NCBI GenBank assembly: GCA_007135755.1
Contig: SLIG01000062.1
Span: 1 to 55,877, forward strand
Origin: Cyanobium sp.
Lineage (GTDB): Bacteria; Cyanobacteriota; Cyanobacteriia; PCC-6307; Cyanobiaceae
Direction: 5' to 3'
Length of the DNA stretch: 55,877 nt
Shown in pieces: positions 43,024-52,600 of this stretch. Every line of letters starts with the position of its first letter. The first letter of the stretch is position 1. The notes under the pieces were generated by a model that was not told the origin of the DNA, did not search any database, and saw only the letters and a list, made by a program, of their open reading frames with translations. A program made the translations under genes and the position numbers.

Positions 43024-43735
43024 GCAGCCGGCGCAGCTGCTCCAGTCCCCGGCGCAGCCGCCGCTGCACCGTCATCGGGCTCACCTGCAGCTGCTCCGCG
43101 GTGCGCCGGTAGCTCCAGCCGGCCAGCACCACCCGCTCCACCACCGCCCGCAGCGGCTCCTCCAGCTGACTGAGCAGCTCCGTGGCTTCAGACCCGCTGG
43201 CTTCGGGGCCGTAACTGCCTCCGGCGGCGGGCATGGTGGCGTCGCCGACCATCTCCTGCCGCTCCTCCATGAGGGCCTCATCGAGGCTGAGGGGCTTCTG
43301 CAGCGTCAGACACCGTTCCAGTTCCTGCCACTGACGACAGTTGAGCCCCATCGCCTGCCGCAGCTGCTCGGTGCTGGGTTCGGCGGCGCCCCGGCAGGGC
43401 CACTGGCGGCGCAGACGGCCGAGTTGCTGACGCCGCTCCTCCAGCCGCCGGGGCAGGCGCACCGGAGCCGCCAGGTCCCGAAGGTAGTGAAGGATGGCGC
43501 CCCGGACATGGGGCCGGGCAAAGGCGCTGAAGGGTGTGCTGGTGTCGGGGCGGTAGAGCTCCGCCGCCCGCAGCAGGCCCAGCAGGCCCACCTGAATCAG
43601 GTCGTCGAGCGGCTCGGCGCAGCGCTGCTGGTAGTGGAGGGCAATCGGCCGCACCAGGTCGCGGTACTGCTCGATGCGCCGGTTGCGGCGCTGGATGCCG
43701 CGGGGCAGGACCGGGGAGGGGGAGGGGGTGGACAT
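42968..43735 (-). CDS. Alternative sigma-70 family RNA polymerase sigma factor
   Basis: A 255-residue sigma factor. Region 2 (DDLIQVGLLGLLRAAELY, then FSAFARPHVRGAILHYLRD) contacts core and the -10 element; region 4 (LRAVVERVVLAGWSYRRTAE, QLQVSPMTVQRRLRRGLEQL) forms the helix-turn-helix for the -35. A region 3 is present, so it is not an ECF factor; the region 2 pattern resembles SigF/SigB-like group 3 sigmas. The ATG is 43733-43735 (MSTPSPSP). No anti-sigma gene is adjacent. It lies downstream of the Ap4A phosphorylase-like gene. Confidence 0.9.
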   Translation of the reverse strand: MSTPSPSPVLPRGIQRRNRRIEQYRDLVRPIALHYQQRCAEPLDDLIQVGLLGLLRAAELYRPDTSTPFSAFARPHVRGAILHYLRDLAAPVRLPRRLEERRQQLGRLRRQWPCRGAAEPSTEQLRQAMGLNCRQWQELERCLTLQKPLSLDEALMEERQEMVGDATMPAAGGSYGPEASGSEATELLSQLEEPLRAVVERVVLAGWSYRRTAEQLQVSPMTVQRRLRRGLEQLRRLLSPGAAGPHLVASGAPGC

Positions 43736-43746
43736 AACAGCAGATG

Positions 43747-43780
43747 GAAAAAGAGGAGGACGCTCCCGGTCGGGCTCGTC
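43747..43780 (-). terminator. Possible terminator after the Ap4A phosphorylase-like gene
   Basis: On the minus strand GACG-AG-CCCG and CGGG-AG-CGTC form an imperfect stem with a 2-base internal mismatch, followed by CTCCTCTTTTT. It lies between the Ap4A phosphorylase-like gene and the sigma factor and could separate their transcription. Confidence 0.35.
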
Positions 43781-43868
43781 TCTTTCCACAGAGCGGCAGA
43801 TGGCGGACCCAACGCAACCGTGAAACCACGGAATCTGCGACCTTCCCGCTGCGCCCTGCCCGCTGTGC

Positions 43869-44771
43869 TCAGAGCGGCCGGGGGGAAGACACCCGGCGCA
43901 GCAGTTCCCAGGGGCCATGCTCCAGCAGCCAGGCCAGGTCGGAGCGTTCACTCACCAGCAGGTAGCCAGCGAAGCCCAGGGCGTTGAGGCTGAAGCCAGC
44001 GCAGTGCTCCCGCTCCCGGCGGACCGTGAGGAACCAGGTGTCGTCGAACAGCAGGTTGTAGGGATGGCGGGGCTGGGGGTCATGGGCCGGATCACCCAGC
44101 TTGAGGTCCGCAGCATGGACCCAGTAGAGCCGCTGCAACTCCTCCGCCCTGGCCTCCTCGGCGGCGGTTGGGTGGCCATGCTCGCGGGGGCTGAGGGCGT
44201 AGCGCCAGGGCCAGCCAGCGCCACCGCCGGCTGGGGCCGGGTCATGGATCTGCTCGAGGAACAGGGCGGCCAGGGGACAGCTGGCTTCGCCGCCGCGCCG
44301 TGGCAACAGCTGGAGATGACGGTGAGGCTGGCTGGCGCCGGCGGCCGCGCAGCTGTTGAAGAACCACAGCCCGCCGGTGTCGGCCCCGACGTGCGCCACC
44401 GCTGCCCAGTCGAGCGGCCGCAGCCAGCCCGCCTGGGGCTGCCACTGCTGGGTGATCACCAGCACATGGCCCGGCTGCACCGGGTATTTGTTGAGCAGCA
44501 CCACGTGCGCATCGGCCAGGCGGCGCACTTCCAGGTCGGGCTCCCAGGGGAGGAAGGGATTGGGTTTGGGCCCACCTGCCCGCAGATGGTTGGGGGTCTG
44601 GCTGAGCAACCTGCGCAGGCAGAAGGGCTCCAGCTCGGGGTAGCTCAGGCGTTCGGTGCTGAGGGGAACCAGGGCGCCGACGGTCTCGGCCCGCCTGGAC
44701 CTCTCCAGCGCCTCCTGCCAGATCCGCTCAGCTCGCCCCACCACCGGCCTGGAGGCGCGCCAGGGAGGCAC
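43869..44771 (-). CDS. ATP adenylyltransferase (Ap4A phosphorylase) family protein
   Basis: A roughly 300-residue HIT-superfamily protein. The nucleotide-binding segment NKYPVQPGHVLVIT and the active-site motif QPHRHLQLLP are clear, followed by the Apa1/2-type C-terminal domain (HPYNLLFDDTWFLTVRRE). The expected reaction is phosphorolysis of diadenosine tetraphosphate, an alarmone made under stress. The start is uncertain: GTG at 44771 overlaps the SpoIID gene by 44 bases, while GTGs at 44744 and 44741 give slightly shorter forms. Confidence 0.88.
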   Translation of the reverse strand: MPPWRASRPVVGRAERIWQEALERSRRAETVGALVPLSTERLSYPELEPFCLRRLLSQTPNHLRAGGPKPNPFLPWEPDLEVRRLADAHVVLLNKYPVQPGHVLVITQQWQPQAGWLRPLDWAAVAHVGADTGGLWFFNSCAAAGASQPHRHLQLLPRRGGEASCPLAALFLEQIHDPAPAGGGAGWPWRYALSPREHGHPTAAEEARAEELQRLYWVHAADLKLGDPAHDPQPRHPYNLLFDDTWFLTVRREREHCAGFSLNALGFAGYLLVSERSDLAWLLEHGPWELLRRVSSPRPL

Positions 44772-45711
44772 CCTGGTAGTAGTGACCCAGGATCTGGTTG
44801 TAGGTGTAGCCCTGACGGGCGAGATCCTGGGCGCCGTGCTGGCTCATGCTCGCTCCGTAGCGACCGTGGGCTTCCTGGGTGAGCTGGTATGTGGCGGCGT
44901 AGAGACTCTCCACGATCGCTCCCTGGTAGCTGAGGATCAGTCCGGCGGTGCTGTCGGCGGCTTCGCGGGTGCGGTCATTGACGCTGCTCAGGCCCCGGTA
45001 GGCCTGCCAGCGGGTGGTGTCGCCCAGGTGCCAGTGGGGGTCGGCCGGGCGGGCCATGTGGGCCAGGGCGTAGGAGCGGGCGGCCACGGCCTGGGCGCGC
45101 AGGGCTTCCATCGACCAGCTGCTGGGCATCTCGGCACCCACCACCGAACTGATGTAGCGCTCCAGCCCCAGATGGTTGACCACCCGCAGCTGACCGCTCT
45201 GCTGCAGCAGCCGCAGCCGTCCGGCATAGGGCTGGCCGTTCACCAGCAGGGCCGGCCCACTGGTCTGCAGCCAGGCCTCGGGTCCGCCGGCCCAGAGGCC
45301 GCCGAGCTGCACCCTGTCGCCGGCGGTGCCCTGCTGGAGCACCGCGCCATCGCGGCTGAGCAGCTGCCAGGGGCCCTGGGCGGAGAGCGCGGGTGAGGCT
45401 CCCACCCCCAACAGGGCCACCCGGATCTCCAGGTCCACGGCGGCAGCGGCGGCCGGCTCCACGAGGGTGGGAATCCCGGAACCGGAAGCCGCGCTGGCGG
45501 CGGCGGCGGCCTCCACCTCGGCCCGCTGGGCCTGCAGGTCACGCAGCTGCTGGGTGGCGCTGTACGTGTCGATCTGGCTGGCCGGCGCGGGCATCTCCAG
45601 GAGCGTGTCGAGCAGGTCGCCCTGACTCACCGCCTGGGGCCTGGGGGCCAGGCTCTGGGCCACGTAGCCCACGCTGACGGCGAACAGCGCCAGGGGGGTG
45701 AGCACCAGCAT
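44728..45711 (-). CDS. SpoIID/LytB domain membrane-anchored protein
   Basis: A roughly 327-residue protein with an N-terminal signal anchor (MLVLTPLALFAVSVGYVAQS), an Ala-rich linker, and a SpoIID domain (GLERYISSVVGAEMPSSWSM, EALRAQAVAARSYALAHMAR, HGRYGASMSQHGAQDLARQG). SpoIID proteins are peptidoglycan lytic transglycosylases; the Glu in GAEMP matches the catalytic position. In a non-sporulating cyanobacterium it is probably a wall-remodelling enzyme. ATG 45711 was chosen; upstream GTG/TTG starts inside the phzF-like gene are possible. Confidence 0.88.
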   Translation of the reverse strand: MLVLTPLALFAVSVGYVAQSLAPRPQAVSQGDLLDTLLEMPAPASQIDTYSATQQLRDLQAQRAEVEAAAAASAASGSGIPTLVEPAAAAAVDLEIRVALLGVGASPALSAQGPWQLLSRDGAVLQQGTAGDRVQLGGLWAGGPEAWLQTSGPALLVNGQPYAGRLRLLQQSGQLRVVNHLGLERYISSVVGAEMPSSWSMEALRAQAVAARSYALAHMARPADPHWHLGDTTRWQAYRGLSSVNDRTREAADSTAGLILSYQGAIVESLYAATYQLTQEAHGRYGASMSQHGAQDLARQGYTYNQILGHYYQGASLARLQAGGGAS

Positions 45712-45737
45712 CTGCAGCGCGAAGGGCGACCGCAGCC

Positions 45738-46700
45738 TCAGGCCAGCAGGGAACGCCAGCCGGCACCTGAGGCCGGCGGCTGCCGATCGCAGGCGGCTGA
45801 AGGCCGCTCCCCCCCGGGCCAGGGGTCCAGTCGCAAGGTTCCATCCCACAGCAGGTGACCCGCTCCGCACAGGCGGATCATGCCTGAAGAAGCCGCTTCG
45901 CACACCATCCCGCCGGGCCGGTGGGAACACTGCCAGCCCACCACCGCGCTCCGGCCCAGCCGCTGCAGCCACCAGGGAGCCACCAGGGCGTGGGCCGATC
46001 CGGTGACGGGATCCTCGGGAATGCCCAGTCCCGGGGCCAGAAAGCGCAGCTGGTAGTGGCAGGGCCTGTCCAGCACCGTGGCGGTGGCGCCCTCCGGCAG
46101 GGCCTGCATCAGCACCAGTCCGGGGCGCACCGGCTCAGGCAGCTCAGCGGCGGGCAGGTGGGCAGCAGCCAGGGGCGCCACGGCTGGCAGCAGCACCACC
46201 CGGTAGTTGAGCGCCGAGTGCCAGCAGGCCTCGGGGGCCACGCCCAGGTGACGCTGGATGTAGGCCAGCAGTGCGGGTTCGGCGACCACGGGCTGCAGCG
46301 CAGCGGCCGGCAGCTCGATCCGCGCGACACCCGCCCGATTGGGCTCCAGCGCCACGGCCAGGGGTCCACTGCGGCTGTGCAGCGCCAGGCAGGCGCCCGG
46401 CTCCAGAAGTCCCCAGTGGCCGAGCGCGAGGGTGGCCGCCAGGGTGGCATGGCCGCAGAGCTCCACCTCGCAGGTGGGGGTGAACCAGCGCAGCAGCCAG
46501 CGCTCGCCGACGCGCAGCAGAAACGCGGTTTCCGACTGCTGCAGGCTGGCGGCCACGGCCTGCAGCACGGCGGCGTCCAGGGGCTGGTGCAGCAGGACCA
46601 CGGCGGCACCGTTGCCGCTGCAGGGGCGCTCGGCAAAGGCTTCCACCAGCAGGGCGGGCAGGCCTCCGCCAGGGGCCGTGACAGCGGTGGACACGGTCAT
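45738..46700 (-). CDS. PhzF family isomerase/epimerase
   Basis: A 320-residue protein of the PhzF fold, built of two similar halves. It has the catalytic Glu in QQSETAFLL, the ELCGHATLAATLAL segment and the second-half EDPVTGSAHALVAPWW, all typical of the family. Most members outside phenazine producers catalyse unknown isomerisations. The stop codon overlaps nothing downstream, but its ATG overlaps the gpsA stop by 4 bases (ATGA), so it is translated after gpsA. The C-terminal 25 residues are Pro/Ser-rich and may not belong to the fold. Confidence 0.9.
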   Translation of the reverse strand: MTVSTAVTAPGGGLPALLVEAFAERPCSGNGAAVVLLHQPLDAAVLQAVAASLQQSETAFLLRVGERWLLRWFTPTCEVELCGHATLAATLALGHWGLLEPGACLALHSRSGPLAVALEPNRAGVARIELPAAALQPVVAEPALLAYIQRHLGVAPEACWHSALNYRVVLLPAVAPLAAAHLPAAELPEPVRPGLVLMQALPEGATATVLDRPCHYQLRFLAPGLGIPEDPVTGSAHALVAPWWLQRLGRSAVVGWQCSHRPGGMVCEAASSGMIRLCGAGHLLWDGTLRLDPWPGGERPSAACDRQPPASGAGWRSLLA

Positions 46701-47650
46701 GCTGAGGCCGACGGCTGACTGGGCAGGGCCTCGGCACGCAGCTGGCGGTCCATCAGCGCCCGGGCAGCCTCGCGCGGGGTGCTGCGGCCGTCGAGCACGG
46801 CCACCACCTGCTCACAGATCGGCAGGGTCCAGCCGCGGGGCCCGGCCAGGGCCAGCGCCGCCCGGGCGGTGCGGGGTCCCTCCACCGTGGCGCCGATGCG
46901 CTCAGCGGCAGCCGCCAGCCCCAGGCCCTCGGCCAGCAGCAGGCCGCAGCGGTAGTTGCGACTGAGGGGGCTGGTGGCGGTGGCCAGCAGATCCCCCAGC
47001 CCCGCCAGGCCATAGAGGCTGGCGGGGGAACCCCCCAGTCCCTCCAGCACCACCCCCATCTCGGCCAGCCCCCGGGTGAGCAGGGCAGCGCGCGCGTTGG
47101 CACCCAGCTGCAGTCCATCGCAGAGGCCGGCCGCCAGGGCGATCACGTTCTTGAGGGCGCCGGCCACCTCGGTACCCACAGGGTCGTCGTTGGTGTAGAG
47201 CCGCAGCGTGTTGCCACTGAGGCGGGCCTGCAGGTCGGCGGCCACCGCCGCTGCGCTGCTGGCCAGCACGCTGGCGGCCGGCAGGTCCCGGGCCAGTTCA
47301 GCGGCGAGGTTGGGCCCGCTCAGCACCAGCAGGGGGGCCCGCAGGCCGTGCTGGAGCCAGATGCGGCTGGCGGTGGTGAGGCAATCCAGATCGATGCCCT
47401 TGCTGCAGCTCAGCAGCGGCAGGCCGGCGGGCCAGCCGGGAGCCAGGGCGGCCGCCAGGGGACCCACTCCGGCCATCGACACGGCCACCACCACCAAGTC
47501 GGCATCGTCGAGCAGGGCCGCCGGATCGCCGCCATCGCGCCGCGACCAGCCGCGCAGGCGATGGCCCTGGCGCTGCCAGAGCGCAGCCAGGGTGCCCCCC
47601 CAGGCCCCACGGCCGAGCACCGAGATGCGCAGGGGAGGGTGCGCGGCCAT
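46697..47650 (-). CDS. gpsA: NAD(P)-dependent glycerol-3-phosphate dehydrogenase
   Basis: Reduces dihydroxyacetone phosphate to sn-glycerol-3-phosphate for membrane lipid synthesis. The 317-residue protein has the Rossmann motif VLGRGAWGGTLAALW, LSCSKGIDLD, LSGPNLAAELA, and the catalytic Lys in GALKNVIALAAGLCDGLQLG, then GLAGLGDLLATATSPLSRNY. The first glycine loop reads GRGAWGG in place of the more common GAGSWGT, a mild variant. ATG 47648-47650. It heads a gpsA-phzF-like run and diverges from the SDR gene across 28 bases. Confidence 0.94.
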   Translation of the reverse strand: MAAHPPLRISVLGRGAWGGTLAALWQRQGHRLRGWSRRDGGDPAALLDDADLVVVAVSMAGVGPLAAALAPGWPAGLPLLSCSKGIDLDCLTTASRIWLQHGLRAPLLVLSGPNLAAELARDLPAASVLASSAAAVAADLQARLSGNTLRLYTNDDPVGTEVAGALKNVIALAAGLCDGLQLGANARAALLTRGLAEMGVVLEGLGGSPASLYGLAGLGDLLATATSPLSRNYRCGLLLAEGLGLAAAAERIGATVEGPRTARAALALAGPRGWTLPICEQVVAVLDGRSTPREAARALMDRQLRAEALPSQPSASA

Positions 47651-47678
47651 CGAGGGCAGCCGACACGGCAGAACAGGA

Positions 47679-48485
47679 TTGCCATCATGCGTCCTGAGCT
47701 GCGAAGCCCCCGCCCTGAACGCCACTGGGACCCCACCGCCCGACTGGCACCTGCCCCGCTGGCGGGGGAGGGCGCTGGTGGTGGGCTGCGGGGGCATCGG
47801 CCGGGCCCTGCTGGCTGACCTGGCCCAGCGCGCTCCCCAGCTGGAACTGGTGGGGGCCAGCCGCCGCCCCGGGCCCCGCAGCACCACCGGGCTGGAAGGG
47901 GTGCCCGTGCTGCCGGTGGATCTGGAGCGGGACGACAGCCTCACCGCCCTGGCCGGGCAGCTGGCCGGCGGGCCGCCCCTGCGGCTGGTCATCCACACCG
48001 CTGGCCTGCTCCAGGACGGGGAGCTCAAACCCGAAAAGCGCCTGGCCCAGGTGCGGCGCCGCCATCTGGAGCGCAGCTTCGCGGTGAACGCCTTCGCGCC
48101 GCTGCTGCTGGCCCAGGCGATCGAACCGCTGCTGCCGCGGGATCAGCCCGTTCATTTCGCCAGCCTGTCGGCGCGGGTGGGCAGCATCGGCGACAACCGG
48201 CTGGGCGGCTGGTACGCCTACCGGGCCGCCAAGGCGGCTCAGAACCAACTGCTCCACACCCTGGCGCTGGAATGGGCACGGCGTCTGCCGCTGGGCTGCG
48301 TGAGCCTGCTCCATCCCGGCACCACCGCCACCGCCCTGTCGGCCCCCTTCCGGGCCCATGTGCCCGCGGGCACGCTGTTCAGCCCCGAGCGGGCCGCGGG
48401 CCACCTGCTCGACGTGCTCGAGCAGCGCCGGCCGGGCGACAGCGGCCGGTTCTGGGCCTGGGACGGCCAGCCGATCCCGTGGTGA
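47679..48485 (+). CDS. Short-chain dehydrogenase/reductase
   Basis: A roughly 268-residue SDR. It has the cofactor loop ALVVGCGGIGRALLADLAQR, VIHTAGLLQ in the place of NAG, the catalytic Tyr and Lys in YAYRAAKAAQNQ, and HPGTTATALSAPF after them. Substrate unknown. No in-frame ATG lies before the cofactor loop; TTG 47679 (preceded by CAGGA) is the best start I can find and gives a Cys-rich 20-residue lead, so the true start may be elsewhere. Confidence 0.85.
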   Translation: MPSCVLSCEAPALNATGTPPPDWHLPRWRGRALVVGCGGIGRALLADLAQRAPQLELVGASRRPGPRSTTGLEGVPVLPVDLERDDSLTALAGQLAGGPPLRLVIHTAGLLQDGELKPEKRLAQVRRRHLERSFAVNAFAPLLLAQAIEPLLPRDQPVHFASLSARVGSIGDNRLGGWYAYRAAKAAQNQLLHTLALEWARRLPLGCVSLLHPGTTATALSAPFRAHVPAGTLFSPERAAGHLLDVLEQRRPGDSGRFWAWDGQPIPW

Positions 48486-48519
48486 TGGGGCAGGTGGCGA
48501 TGGGGCCGGCCCCCGCAGC

Positions 48520-48897
48520 TCAGGCGGCGTGCTGACGCAGCAGCTCCAGGGGGATCACCTCGAGGGTGGTCTGCTCGGTGGCCGCCAGGCGCACCGGTGG
48601 GGCCATGCCGTCCTGGTGAGCCTCCAGCCAGCGGGGGGCGCAGACGCACCAGTGATCCCCGGGTCTGAGGCCGGGGAAGCCGTACTGGGGCGCTGGGGTG
48701 GAGAGGTCGTTGCCCTGGGCGCGGCTGTAGCTGAGAAAGGCCTCGTTGACCACGCAGCAGACGGTGTGGCGGCCCATGTCGGCGCCGTTGGTGCGACAGC
48801 TGCCGTCGCGGAACCAGCCGGTCATCGGCTCGCAGCTGCACAGCTCCAGGGGCTCGCCGAGCACATTGAGAGCCTGGGTGACGGTGGACTCGACCAT
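48520..48897 (-). CDS. DUF2237 family protein
   Basis: A 125-residue soluble protein of the DUF2237 family. Typical features are NVLGEPLELCSCEPMTGWFR near the start, CRTNGADMGRHTVCCVVNEA FL-type middle Cys residues, and the HWCVCAPRW motif followed by PPVRLAATEQTTLEVI. Several conserved Cys suggest a metal or redox role, but no function is established. The ATG at 48895-48897 is chosen; longer forms lack family similarity. Confidence 0.85.
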   Translation of the reverse strand: MVESTVTQALNVLGEPLELCSCEPMTGWFRDGSCRTNGADMGRHTVCCVVNEAFLSYSRAQGNDLSTPAPQYGFPGLRPGDHWCVCAPRWLEAHQDGMAPPVRLAATEQTTLEVIPLELLRQHAA

Positions 48898-49046
48898 GGG
48901 TCGCGGCAACGGATGCCACCAGTCTGGAGAGGGCGCCCGGGAATCGGGACCGGGCACCAACCTGGCCCAGAAGGTTGACGGATTGAGGGGGTGAGGCTGT
49001 AAAGGTCGATGACGCGTTCACCTCTGTCTTTCAGCGCGCCCCCTTC

Positions 49047-49274
49047 ATGAGCTGGGAATTCACCGAAGATGCGGCCTTTCTGGCCCTGTGCGACGCCTAC
49101 AAGGAAAGCGGTGAACCCTCTGCCGTGGAATTTCTGGCCCACGGCGAAGGCGCCTTTCACTTTCAGGAACTCACCCAGAACGCGGCGGGCGAGGGTCTTG
49201 ATCTCAGCGATTCCACAAACCTGGAGGAGTTTCAGCAGGACGTGATCGACGCCCTCGAGGAGATGTGCAGCTGA
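49047..49274 (+). CDS. Small acidic protein, 75 aa
   Basis: A 75-residue strongly acidic protein (SWEFTEDAAFLALCDAYKES at the start, NLEEFQQDVIDALEEMCS at the end) with no signal or membrane span. I recognise no domain. The ATG is 49047. The opposite-strand DUF2237 gene diverges from it across 149 bases, and the small basic protein gene at 49306 converges on it. Function unknown; acidic helices suggest protein binding. Confidence 0.65.
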   Translation: MSWEFTEDAAFLALCDAYKESGEPSAVEFLAHGEGAFHFQELTQNAAGEGLDLSDSTNLEEFQQDVIDALEEMCS

Positions 49275-49305
49275 GCCTGAAGGCGGTGGCGCAGAGGGTG
49301 AGCGG

Positions 49306-49578
49306 TCAGCCGTAGAAAAAAGCGATCTCCTTCTCCTTCAGGCCATCCCAACCCGCCGCCTTGAGGCGGGCATCAAGGCTGGCCTGATCGAAGTGTTTGG
49401 ACCCGGTCTTCACCACCCGGTTGCGCATCGATTTCTTCACGCCGCTGCGGGCCCGAAGGCTTTCCAGATCCATCACCTCCCGGTAGAGAGCGAGCATCTC
49501 CGAAGGGATCGGGGTGCCATCGAGATCGATGCCGGCGGCGATGGCGGCGTCGACTCCGTCGGGTCCAGCAATGGCCAT
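49306..49578 (-). CDS. Small hypothetical protein, 90 aa
   Basis: A 90-residue protein of unknown function. It starts MAIAGPDGVDAAIAAGIDLD, has a helical middle (EMLALYREVMDLESLRARSG) and a basic segment VKKSMRNRVVKTGSKHFDQ, and ends with KEKEIAFFYG. The well-defined blocks suggest a conserved protein. It lies 55 bases downstream of metH on the same strand and may be the last gene of the ilvE-metH transcription unit. Confidence 0.7.
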   Translation of the reverse strand: MAIAGPDGVDAAIAAGIDLDGTPIPSEMLALYREVMDLESLRARSGVKKSMRNRVVKTGSKHFDQASLDARLKAAGWDGLKEKEIAFFYG

Positions 49579-49633
49579 GGTGTGCTCGTGGGTAGGGAGA
49601 GTGGTTCAGGCCTGGCGGTTCGGGCGAGGCGCT

Positions 49634-52600
49634 TCAGGCCGAGAAATAGCGTGCCCGGCTGTGCAGGGCCACCAGGGCGGTGGTGCTCTGCTCGGGATGG
49701 AGCTGGTCGCTCTCATCCATCGACAGGCCGATGCGCTCGGCCCCGAGCCAGATCAGTTGCTGGCGGGAATCGGCCACGTTGGGGCAGGCGGGGTAGCCGA
49801 AGGAGTAGCGGCTGCCGCGGTAACGCTGGGCGAGCACATCGCGCAGGGGCATGCCCTCGGGATCGCCATGGCCGAGCTCACGGCGGATGCGGGCGTGCAC
49901 CCACTCGGCTAGGGCCTCGGCCATCTGCACCGCCAGGCCGTGGAAATAGAGGTAGTCGCTGTAGCGGTCGGCGGCGAACAGCTCCTGGGCAAAGGCTGTG
50001 GCCCCTTCGCCCATGGTCACCGCCTGCATCGGCAGCACATCGCTGGGCCCCGGGCTGCCGTCCGGACCGGCGGCCAGATCGCGATAGAAGTCGGCGATGC
50101 AGTAGCGGTTGCCGGCGCGCTGGCGGGGCAGCTGGAAGCGACCCAACGCCAGCCGGGCCTCGCCGGGGGCGGCTCCATCGGCCAGGCCGGCCGGGTCGAA
50201 CACCACCACGGCATTGCCGTCGCGGCCGCAGGGGAAATAGCCGTAGGCCACGCGCGGGCTGAGCAGTTGCTCAGTGCTGCAGCGCTCGATCCACTGCTGC
50301 AGCACCGGTTCGGCCTTGGTCGCCAGCATCGCCTCATAGTCCTGGCGCGTCTGCTGCTGGCTCTTGCGCAGCTGCCACTGGCCGGCGAACAGGGCGTTGC
50401 GGTCGAGGTAGGCGAACACCTCCGCCAGGGGGATCACGCGCTCATCCAGCACCCGGCTGCCCCAGAACGGCGGCGCCAGGGCGGCTTCCTCGGCCACGGT
50501 GTCGGAGCGCTGGTCGTTGGGGGTGGCCGGGGCGGCGGGCTCGGTTGCGGCCACGCGCTCAGCAGCTGCAGCGTCCACCGGCTCCGCAGCCGCCGGGGCG
50601 TCAGCCGAGGCGTCCGCTGCGCTGTCAGCCGGGGCGTCGCCCAGCCCCAGGCCCTCGGGGGCGCCCTGCAGGAAGCCCCCCAGGTCGTCCCAGCCGTCGG
50701 CGGCCTTGGCCTCCATCAGCGCGTCCATGAAGCGCAGATCGGCGAAGGCATCGCGGCCGTAGATCACCTGCCCCCGGTAGGCCGTGCGGCAGTCGCCGTG
50801 CACGAAGCGCGGGGTGAGGGCGGCGCCGCCGAGGATCACCGGCACGGTGATGCCGGCCTGGTTGAAGGCCTCCAGGTTGTCTTTCATGAAGGCCGTGGAC
50901 TTCACCAGCAGCCCGCTCATGGCGATGCAATCGGCCTGGTGGTGCTGCTGGGCCTCGATGATCGCCTCACAGCTCTGCTTGATGCCCAGATTGATCACCT
51001 CATAGCCGTTGTTGGTGAGGATGATGTCCACCAGGTTCTTGCCGATGTCGTGAACATCGCCCTTCACCGTGGCGATCAGAAACTTGCCCTTGCTGCTGCT
51101 CTCACCCTCCACCTTCTCCATGTGGGGCTCGAGATAGGCCACGGCGCTCTTCATCGTTTCCGCGCTCTGCAGAACGAAGGGCAGCTGCATCTGGCCGCTG
51201 CCGAACAATTCGCCCACCACCTTCATGCCATCCAGGAGGAAGGTGTTGATGATCTGCAGCGCCGGATAGTTCTGCAGGGCCTCATCGAGGGCGGGCTCCA
51301 GGCCGATGCGCTCACCGTCGATGATGTGCTGCGTGAGCCGCTTCTCCACGGGCAGATCGGCCAGTGCGGGACCCGAGGCCCGGGCTTGCTTGGCACTCAC
51401 CCCTTCGAACAGGGTGGTGAGGGCCGTGAGCGGGTCGTAGGTGCAGATCGCACCGGGAGCGTCACTCTCGAAGCGGCGGCGGTCGTAGATCAGATCCAGA
51501 CACACCTGCTGGTGCTCCTCGCTGATCTTGGCCAGGGGCAGGATCTTGGCCGGGCTCATGATCGCGGCGTCCATGCCGACCTGGCAGCACTCGTGCAGGA
51601 ACACCGAATTGAGCACGATCCGGGCCGCCGGTGAGAGGCCGAAGCTCACATTGCTCACCCCCAGCACCACGTGCACGCCGGGCAGACGCTGGCGGATCAG
51701 GCGGATCGCCTCCACCGTGGCTGCGCCGTTGGCGCGGTCGTCCTCAATGCCGGTGGAGATCGGCAGGGCCAGGGGGTCGTAGAAGAGTTCCCGGGCCGGA
51801 ATGCCGAACTCCAGGGCATCCCGGTAGGCGCGCTGGGCGATCGCAAACTTCTTCTCGGCTGTACGGGCCATGCCCTCTTCGTCGATGGTGCCGATCACCA
51901 CGCCGGCGCCGTAGTCGCGCGCCAGCTCCAACACCTTGAAGAAGCGTTCCGGGCCGTCTTCGTAGTTGGTGGAGTTGAGCAGGCACTTGCCACCGGACAC
52001 CTTCAGTCCGGCCTCCATCTTCTGCCACTCGGTGGAATCGAGCATCAGCGGCAGATTCACGTTGGTGACCAGCCGGCTCACCAGTTCGTGCATGTCGTGC
52101 ACGCCATCCCGTCCCACGTAGTCGACGTTGACATCGAGCACATGGGCATTTTCCTTCACCTGGCCGCGGGCCACGGCCACCAGCCCGTCCCAGTCCTCCT
52201 CCGCCAGCAGTTCGCGCACCTTCCTGCTGCCGCTGGCGTTGAGGCGCTCGCCGATGATCAGGAAGGAGTTGTCCTGGTGGTAGGCCGTGGTGCTGTAGAG
52301 GGACGCGGCGGCAGGCTCGATGTTGAGGCTGGGACGGGGGTCGGGCGGCTGGGCCTCCGCTCCGCGCTCAGCGGCTGGGGCGGAGCCCCGCACCGGCCGG
52401 GGTGCGGGGCTGAGATCGGAGGCCAGCTCCGCCAGGGCGCGGATGTGGTCGGGTGTGGTGCCGCAGCAGCCACCGATCACCTGCACCCCCAGATCCTCCA
52501 CGAAGTGCAGCAGCTGCATCTTCATCTCGATCGGCGTCAGCCGGTAGTGGGCCACACCGCCGATGTTCTCGGGCAGGCCGGCATTGGGAATGCAGCTCAC

